DNA from: Anaerolineae bacterium
GTDB taxonomy: Bacteria > Chloroflexota > Anaerolineae > JADYZS01
Direction of reading: 5' to 3'
Length of the DNA stretch: 10,886 nt
Assembly: GCA_020853075.1 (NCBI GenBank)
Contig: JADYZS010000189.1
Coordinates: forward strand, 1-10,886
A model generated the notes under the pieces. That model was not told where the DNA came from, did not search any database, and was given only the letters and a program-made list of their open reading frames with translations. Within the stretch, counting starts at the first letter, position 1. Each line of letters begins with the position of its first letter. The position numbers and the translations under genes were made by a program. This document shows, piece after piece, positions 6,532 through 10,886 of the stretch.

Positions 6532-7896
6532 TTATGCCGTCTCTCTGAGGTCGGCCTGGCGGCCCCAGCGTACCGGGACACCCGTCTTGCTGAGGAGGAG
6601 TGGCGGCGTGCGCCGCAGGATCGTATCGGCGTTGACGACGCAGCGGGCCAGGTCAGGAAGCGACGGCATCTCATACATCACTTCCAGCAACGACTCCTCT
6701 AAGATGGTGCGCAAGCCGCGCGCCCCCGTCTTACGCTTAAAGGCCTCTGTCGCGGCTGCCCGCAATGCCTCCGGCGTGAACGAGAGTTCCACGCCATCCA
6801 GGGCAAAGAGGCGCTGGAACTGGCGCACCAGCGCGTTGCGTGGCTCTGTCAGGATGTGAACCATGGCCTGCCGGTCAATAGGATCCACGCTCACGGTCAC
6901 CGGCAAGCGGCCAACGAACTCCGGGATGAGGCCGAATTGCAGAAGGTCATCCGGGATGACGTTCTGGAGGAGGCGCGCCTTGCGACGCATCTCGCGCTCC
7001 ACCGCCCGCAGTTTTGCCTCCTCCTCCCGGCTCTGAACGCCGGGGCTGAGTTCTTCTGACGGCTCCTCCGGCCTGGCCTCTTCCTCCGCCGCATGGACGA
7101 AACCCAGCCGCCCTTTGGCCTCCACCCGCTTGCCGATCACCTCTTCCAGCCCCGCGAAGGCGCCACCGCAGATGAACAAAATGTTCTTGGTGTTGAGTTG
7201 GATGTACTCGGCCTGCGGATGCTTGCGCCCGCCGTGCGGCGGCACGTTGGCAACGGTTCCTTCTATGATTTTCAAAAGGCCCTGTTGCACTCCCTCGCCT
7301 GAGACATCGCGGGTGATAGAGGGGCTATCGCCTGACTTGCGCGCGATCTTGTCTATCTCGTCTATGTACACGATGCCGCGTTCGGCACGCGCCACGTCAA
7401 AGTCGGCGGCCTGCAATAGATGAAGAAGGATATTCTCCACATCCTCGCCCACGTACCCCGCCTCGGTCAGCGTGGTCGCGTCGGCGATGGTGAAGGGGAC
7501 CTCCAGGATGCGCGCCAGGGTCTGAGCCAGAAGCGTCTTGCCGCAGCCGGTTGGGCCGATGAGAAGGATGTTGCTCTTCTGTATCTCTACATCGTCCAGG
7601 TTCGTGCCAGCGGTGATACGCTTGTAGTGGTTATAGACCGCCACGGAGAGAACCTTCTTGGCCCGATCCTGACCTACCACGTACTCATCCAGTTTGGCGA
7701 CGATCTCTTTGGGCGACAGGGAGCGTTCGGCGTTGAGGGCCGTCGTCTTGCCATCGTGGCCTTCCTCTACCAAAATCTCCCGGCAGAGATCAACGCACTC
7801 ATCGCAGATGAACACATTATCGGGTCCGGCGATCAGCCGGCGCACCTCTTCCTGGCTACGGCGACAGAAAGAGCAGTATTGAGCTGTGGCAGCCAT
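6532..7896 (-). CDS. clpX: ClpX, ATP-dependent unfoldase subunit of the Clp protease
   Basis: A hexameric AAA+ unfoldase that recognises, unfolds and threads substrates into ClpP. From the ATG at 7896 it has 454 residues, longer than the usual 410-430. The N-terminal zinc-binding domain has Cys 8, 11, 31 and 34 (CSFC...CDEC). Walker A GPTGCGKT lies at 114-121, pore loop 1 GYVG at 147-150, Walker B VYIDEID at 176-182, pore loop 2 RKH at 224-226, and sensor 2 GARGLR at 391-396. The ClpP-docking tripeptide is LGF at 264-266. The extra length comes mainly from a charged Glu/Arg-rich arm at 267-308, about 27 residues longer than in E. coli ClpX. AAGGAGG lies only 3 nt before the ATG. The frame extends upstream to a GTG at 8016, but that part lacks homology to ClpX N-termini. 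It follows clpP as in many bacteria. Confidence 0.97.
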   Translation of the reverse strand: MAATAQYCSFCRRSQEEVRRLIAGPDNVFICDECVDLCREILVEEGHDGKTTALNAERSLSPKEIVAKLDEYVVGQDRAKKVLSVAVYNHYKRITAGTNLDDVEIQKSNILLIGPTGCGKTLLAQTLARILEVPFTIADATTLTEAGYVGEDVENILLHLLQAADFDVARAERGIVYIDEIDKIARKSGDSPSITRDVSGEGVQQGLLKIIEGTVANVPPHGGRKHPQAEYIQLNTKNILFICGGAFAGLEEVIGKRVEAKGRLGFVHAAEEEARPEEPSEELSPGVQSREEEAKLRAVEREMRRKARLLQNVIPDDLLQFGLIPEFVGRLPVTVSVDPIDRQAMVHILTEPRNALVRQFQRLFALDGVELSFTPEALRAAATEAFKRKTGARGLRTILEESLLEVMYEMPSLPDLARCVVNADTILRRTPPLLLSKTGVPVRWGRQADLRETA

Positions 7897-8019
7897 GATC
7901 CTCCTTGTAGCCAAGAGGTTGCCAGCACTGATCATCGGTGGAACCAGGCGGCAACCGGCCAGAAGGCCCGCATCGTAAGCCGCGAACGCGCCGCCGGGTT
8001 TGCCCGATGGCGACACGGG
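7897..8019 (-). other. clpP-clpX intergenic stretch with a possible hairpin
   Basis: These 123 nt between the clpP stop and clpX start contain GGTTGCC on the - strand at 7956-7950 and GGCAACC at 7923-7917, which could form a 7-bp hairpin with a 26-nt loop, plus the AAGGAGG motif at 7906-7900. No convincing separate clpX promoter is seen, so clpX is probably transcribed with clpP. Confidence 0.35.
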
Positions 8020-8673
8020 TCAGGCGGGCTCTGCGACGGCTTCCTCTGGGGGCGGCGCGCCCGGTTCACCCTCGGTCTGGGGTTTCGGCGGACCCAACAC
8101 TTCGTCAATCAAGCCATACTCCACAGCGCCCTTGCCATCCATAAAGTAATCCCGCTCCACGTCCTTGCGCACCTTATCCCTACTCTGTCCACTGTGTTTA
8201 GCCAGGAGTATCTCAATGATGTCTTGCAGGCGCATCATTTCGTTCAACTGGATGCGCACGTCCGGCGCAGAGCCGCGCGCCCCCCCCATGGCGGAATGGA
8301 CGTGGATGGTAGCGTGGGGCAGCGCATAACGCTTCCCTTTGCGGCCCGCCGCCAGGAGCACCGTACCCATGCTCGCGGTCCAGCCTACGGCGATGGTGCT
8401 GACCGGGGCGCGGATCAGTTGCATCGTATCATAGACGGCGAGGCCGGCGTATATCTCGCCGCCAGGGGAATTGATGTAAAGTGCGATCTCACGCTCTGGG
8501 TCTTCCCGATCTAAGAAGAGGAGTTGAGCCACGATGAGGTTGGCAACCTGGTCGTTAATCGGCGTCCCTAAGAAGATGATCCGTTCTTTCAACAGGAGCG
8601 AGTAGATATCGTAGGCCCGCTCGCCCCGTCCCGTCTGCTCAATGACCATCGGAATCAACGCTTCAGGCAACAT
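8020..8673 (-). CDS. clpP: ClpP, serine protease subunit of the Clp protease
   Basis: The protein has 217 residues and forms the tetradecameric proteolytic chamber that degrades substrates fed by ClpX. The catalytic triad is complete: Ser101 in GWTASMG, His126 in IHVHSAMGG and Asp175 in ERDYFM. The N-terminus (IPMVIEQTGRGERAYDIYS) matches mature ClpP, so any propeptide is only a few residues. The oxyanion-strand motif NSPGG is at about 68-72. Two details differ from the common form: the residue after the catalytic His is Ser rather than Gln, and the C-terminus carries a Pro/Glu/Ala-rich, probably disordered tail at about 193-217. GGAG at 8682-8685 lies 8 nt before the ATG. It sits between tig and clpX, with the 60-bp palindromic element just upstream. 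Confidence 0.96.
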   Translation of the reverse strand: MLPEALIPMVIEQTGRGERAYDIYSLLLKERIIFLGTPINDQVANLIVAQLLFLDREDPEREIALYINSPGGEIYAGLAVYDTMQLIRAPVSTIAVGWTASMGTVLLAAGRKGKRYALPHATIHVHSAMGGARGSAPDVRIQLNEMMRLQDIIEILLAKHSGQSRDKVRKDVERDYFMDGKGAVEYGLIDEVLGPPKPQTEGEPGAPPPEEAVAEPA

Positions 8674-8699
8674 GTTCTTGTCTCCAGATTTTTGTCAGG

Positions 8700-8759
8700 A
8701 AACCTCAAGGTCTTCGTGGAGACGAGCCGGCGGCCCGTCTCTACAGACCCTCAGGGTTT
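8700..8759 (-). repeat. 60-bp intercistronic palindromic element, copy 2, overlapping the end of tig
   Basis: Read on the - strand this copy aligns along its whole length with 3910-3969. The core arms (8716-8727 and 8733-8744, loop 8728-8732) pair with two mismatches or wobbles. It covers the last five tig codons and the TAG stop (8741-8743), and it ends 14 nt before the clpP Shine-Dalgarno motif. It is in the same orientation relative to its upstream gene as copy 1. Confidence 0.85.
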
Positions 8760-10078
8760 TCAGCAGGTGCTGCTTCCGGTGCAGCCTCTATCTCGTTGCG
8801 GGCGATAGCCCGCAGGCGCGCCAGTGTCCGTTCTGTCAGCAGATCGTTCCTCATGTACCTCCTACTCTCATCCCTTGCCATCAGTTCCCGCCAATTCTCG
8901 GCTCCCTCCGGGGTAAGGCCACTGGCATACTCTTCCACCTGGCTGTCCAGGTCGGCGTCGGTTACCTCTATACCTTCCAATTCGGCCAGGCGGCCCATCG
9001 CCAGGCCACGCTTCACCCGGCGTTCGGCCTGGGGGCGCACTTCCTCACGGTAGTCGGTCTCGGACTTCTTATTGAGTTGGAGGAAGGCAGCCAGGCTGGA
9101 ACCGCGCTCTCGCAGACGGCGGTCCTGGTCACGCAGCACCTCGTCAGTCCCTTCGTCCAACAGGGCCGGCGGGAACTCTATCTGCGCGCCTTCCACCAGT
9201 TTGGTCAACACCTGTTCCGTGTAATCGGCCTCGGCCTGGGCTTTAGCCTGGCCCTCTAGTTCCTCGCGTAATTTCTGCTGTAACTCGGCCAAATCTTTGT
9301 ATTCGCCCACCTTCTGAGCAAACGCGTCGTCCAACTCAGGCATAGAGCGGCTCTTGACGGTCAGCACCTTAGCGTGGAAATTGGCGGTCTGCCCTTTCCA
9401 ACGCGAGGGAGAGTCGTCCGGATATCTCAGGTCAAAGTCCCACTCGTCGCCCGCGACCTTGCCGACGAAAGCCGCATCAAAGCCCGGGATGAACCCCCCC
9501 TGGGCATTGCTCAGGATGTGGTCCCACTCCCGCTGGTCCAGGAGAGTCTCCTCACCCACTTTCGCAGCGATGTCCAGGGTGACCAGGTCGCTATAGTCTG
9601 CGGCCTTCTCCACGGGCTCCCACTGGCCTTGTTGGCGGCGCAAGGTATCCAGGGTCTCTTGTACTCTCTCTTCGCTAATGACCGGCGGTTCCCACGGCAC
9701 CCGCAGCGATTTGTAATCGCCCAGTTCCACCACCGGACGGATGGGCACGACGAACTTGAAGTTCATCGGCTCGGTTTTCATCTCGGTCAGGGCGGGCTGG
9801 GCATAGGGTTCAATTCCTGCCTGCTTCGTGGCCTCCTCAAAGACGACGGGTATCAGATCTTCGGCTGCTTCTTCCAGCAGCACTTTACGCCCGTAGGTGC
9901 GCAGCACCACGGCGTAGGGGGCCTTGCCGGGGCGAAAGCCGGGGATGCGGCCTCGCTGCGATATTTTGCGGCCTGCGCGGCGCATCGCTTCTTCCACGCG
10001 CTGCGGGGCGACAGAGATGTTCAGGGCGATCTGGCGGTTTTCCAGCGTCTCCTGAGAGATGGTAAGGGTCTCTTCCAA
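8741..10078 (-). CDS. tig: Trigger factor, ribosome-associated chaperone and peptidyl-prolyl isomerase
   Basis: A 445-residue chaperone that binds near the ribosomal exit tunnel (protein L23) and shields nascent chains. The ribosome-binding signature GFRPGKAP is at residues 47-54. The FKBP-like PPIase domain covers roughly 150-245 (SDLVTLDIAAKVG...GGFIPGFDAAFVGKVAGDEWDF), and the helical C-terminal chaperone arms follow to about 430. The end is an Ala/Pro/Glu-rich tail whose last five residues (NPEGL) and stop codon are supplied by a palindromic repeat. The start is a TTG at 10078: no in-frame ATG lies nearby upstream, the family N-terminus aligns from here, and AAAGGAG (10097-10091) lies 12 nt before it, slightly far. 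It is the first gene of the tig-clpP-clpX cluster and has an extended -10 promoter about 90 nt upstream. Confidence 0.96.
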   Translation of the reverse strand: MEETLTISQETLENRQIALNISVAPQRVEEAMRRAGRKISQRGRIPGFRPGKAPYAVVLRTYGRKVLLEEAAEDLIPVVFEEATKQAGIEPYAQPALTEMKTEPMNFKFVVPIRPVVELGDYKSLRVPWEPPVISEERVQETLDTLRRQQGQWEPVEKAADYSDLVTLDIAAKVGEETLLDQREWDHILSNAQGGFIPGFDAAFVGKVAGDEWDFDLRYPDDSPSRWKGQTANFHAKVLTVKSRSMPELDDAFAQKVGEYKDLAELQQKLREELEGQAKAQAEADYTEQVLTKLVEGAQIEFPPALLDEGTDEVLRDQDRRLRERGSSLAAFLQLNKKSETDYREEVRPQAERRVKRGLAMGRLAELEGIEVTDADLDSQVEEYASGLTPEGAENWRELMARDESRRYMRNDLLTERTLARLRAIARNEIEAAPEAAPAENPEGL

Positions 10079-10100
10079 TTTGCTAAAGGGCTCCTTTGCG

Positions 10101-10139
10101 GCCCCCTCCCTGTCCCGCCTGCGGGGTTAGGGTGGGGGC
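10101..10139 (-). repeat. C/G-rich imperfect hairpin in the tig leader
   Basis: Arms 10101-10118 and 10121-10139 are near reverse complements around a 2-nt CT loop, with a few mismatches near the middle of the arms. On the tig transcript the hairpin ends 3 nt before the AAAGGAG ribosome binding motif (10097-10091). Its composition resembles C-rich dispersed palindromes. The + strand has tracts GGGG, GGG and GGGGG that could also stack as a G-quadruplex. A regulatory role is inference only. Confidence 0.6.
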
Positions 10140-10173
10140 GGTATTTCCAGTGCGACGATCCGCACGAACGCGA

Positions 10174-10182
10174 ATTATAGCA
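10174..10182 (-). promoter_or_regulatory. Extended -10 promoter for tig-clpP-clpX
   Basis: On the - strand TGC (10182-10180) directly precedes TATAAT (10179-10174), a perfect extended -10 element; no good -35 box is seen at 17-18 nt upstream. Transcription would start near 10167, giving a leader of about 90 nt that contains the C/G-rich hairpin. No CIRCE inverted repeat is present. Confidence 0.65.
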
Positions 10183-10274
10183 CAACTTCTGATTTAAGGC
10201 GAAACGTGCGCTATGTCTGTCATCCTAATACCAGAGACGGTGAGACGGCTATAAAGTAACTATACTACAACCTC

Positions 10275-10413
10275 ACCACGGAGACACGGAGAGCACAGAG
10301 AAAGGAAACAAAGTCAAACCACAAAGGCACCAAGACACAAAGGAAACATTAACAAATAGAACTTTGTGCCTTTGTGGTAAATCACTCCTCCGTGTCCTCT
10401 GTGTCTCCGTGGT
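10275..10413. repeat. Outer GGAG-type octamer palindrome of a nested element
   Basis: The left arm at 10275-10301 is built from CACGGAGA, CACGGAGA and CACAGAGA. The right arm at about 10387-10413 is the inverse of the same kind of units, and 13 bp at the ends (10275-10287 with 10401-10413) pair perfectly. Between the arms lies a different palindrome at 10318-10378. The right arm shares 27 identical bases with 4624-4650. The element fills the gap between the mutL stop and the tig promoter and could act as a mutL terminator. Confidence 0.85.
10318..10378. repeat. Inner AAAG-type octamer palindrome nested in the outer element
   Basis: ACCACAAAGGCAC (10318-10330) pairs perfectly with GTGCCTTTGTGGT (10366-10378). 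The left arm holds three octamers (CACAAAGG, CACCAAGA, CACAAAGG at 10320-10343) and the right arm holds two, the same three-against-two design as the repeat at 4624-4681. The loop is A/T-rich. Confidence 0.85.
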
Positions 10414-10423
10414 TCACCTTTTG

Positions 10424-10886
10424 TCACCGGCGGCCAAACTCCCGTTCCAACTGGACGGCACTGAGGTGCAGCATCGTCGGGCGGCCATGGGGACAGGTGC
10501 GAGGCGATTGTGTTGCCTCCAACTGGCGCACCAGTTGCTGCATCTCGGCCAGGGAGAGGGTTTGCCCTGCCTTGACCGCACCCTGCTTGCATACCATGAG
10601 GGCCACGCGCGCTTCCGTGGCCTCTCCCACTAAGTCATTCCCCTCGGCCAGACCCGTCACTACGTCTTGCAGGGAGCGTATGGGATCGATCTGGGCCAGG
10701 AGCGCGGGGACGGCACGCAGGAGAAACGTTGTGTCGCCGAAGGGCTCAACGACGAAGCCGACACTGGTTAGGGCCGCCATCGCATCACTCAAGATGGCGG
10801 CCTGGGTCGGAGCCAGTTCCACGACTGTCGGCTCCAGGAGAGCCTGCGAGGGTACGCTGGCCGCGGCCCGGTCTGCCAGGAGCCGC
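10424..10886 (-). CDS. mutL: 3' end of mutL, DNA mismatch repair endonuclease (5' part outside window)
   Basis: The frame is open from the window edge to a TGA at 10426-10424, giving 153 complete codons plus the stop from the C-terminal dimerisation domain of MutL. Family features are the segment RLLADRAAASVPSQALLEPTV leading into VELAP (reading across the window end), GFVVEPFGDTTFLLRAVPALL, the VCKQGAVKAG block matching the ACKxAVKAG motif, and CPHGRPT near the C-terminus. The last two contribute to the metal site of MutL proteins that nick DNA, so this is probably the endonuclease type found in bacteria lacking MutH. The DQHAxxExxxxE motif should lie just beyond the window. A GTG at 10822 is not the real start. 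In mismatch repair MutL couples MutS recognition to strand incision. Confidence 0.93.
   Translation of the reverse strand, partial: RLLADRAAASVPSQALLEPTVVELAPTQAAILSDAMAALTSVGFVVEPFGDTTFLLRAVPALLAQIDPIRSLQDVVTGLAEGNDLVGEATEARVALMVCKQGAVKAGQTLSLAEMQQLVRQLEATQSPRTCPHGRPTMLHLSAVQLEREFGRR

Noticed and set aside
7897..8016. Possible 40-residue N-terminal extension of ClpX from a GTG at 8016
   Set aside because: The extension has no similarity to ClpX N-termini, and a Shine-Dalgarno motif lies within it just before the ATG at 7896.
7420..8514. Long open frame of 364 codons on the + strand
   Set aside because: It lies opposite clpX and clpP, both certain genes on the - strand; its translation has no recognisable motifs, and long antisense frames are common in GC-rich codon-biased genes.
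10120..10141. G-quadruplex in the tig leader region on the + strand
   Set aside because: There are only three tracts of three or more G and the last GG is short; the stretch is better explained by the hairpin formed with the C-rich arm.
9374..10180. Open frame of 268 codons on the + strand
   Set aside because: It is antisense to trigger factor and runs into the tig leader and promoter; no domain or ribosome binding site supports it.
10160..10200. CIRCE-type HrcA operator near the tig promoter
   Set aside because: A partial half-site-like stretch (ATAGCAC) is present, but no matching inverted GAGTGCTAA half-site follows at 9 nt.
10275..10413. Small CRISPR array, because of repeated octamers
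   Set aside because: Units are only about 8 nt, nearly contiguous, and arranged as inverted arms without unique spacers of uniform length; no cas gene is present.

Overview
The window looks like chromosomal DNA of a GC-rich bacterium, most likely a Chloroflexota (Anaerolineae-like) lineage. That placement is an inference from the style of the proteins (the pyrimidine 5'-nucleotidase, the ThrRS-like/uridine-kinase fusion, the trigger factor) and from the many small palindromic intergenic repeats; no rRNA or other firm marker is present. No tRNA, rRNA, CRISPR array, transposase or phage gene was recognised.

Layout: genes on the left (1-4609) run on the + strand and genes on the right (4699-10886) run on the - strand, so the two halves converge at 4610-4698. 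The left edge holds the 3' end of an unrecognised, aromatic-rich protein and a membrane-anchored protein with a DUF4367-like domain; this pair looks less GC-rich by eye than the rest and ends in a clear terminator. After a promoter and a long structured leader come a HAD pyrimidine 5'-nucleotidase, a CorA-type Mg2+ channel, a nitroreductase and a metallo-beta-lactamase-fold hydrolase, closely spaced and probably partly co-transcribed.

On the - strand, read right to left, are the 3' end of mutL, then the classic tig-clpP-clpX protein quality-control cluster behind an extended -10 promoter, then a GC-rich terminator, then a large kinase in which a uridine kinase/phosphoribulokinase-type domain is fused behind TGS and ThrRS-editing-like domains. 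Trigger factor meets nascent chains at the ribosome, while ClpX unfolds substrates and feeds them to the ClpP chamber.

The most unusual content is between the genes. At least six palindromic elements of four or more families occupy nearly every larger gap: a 60-bp element in two copies, each in the same orientation at a gene 3' end (one supplies the tig stop codon); CACNNAGN-octamer hairpins, one of them nested inside another; a 93-nt palindrome in the leader of the HAD gene; and a C-rich hairpin just upstream of the tig ribosome binding site. In the proteins, ClpX has an enlarged charged IGF-loop arm, ClpP has a Pro/Glu-rich tail, and the kinase has lost the ThrRS editing-site residues.
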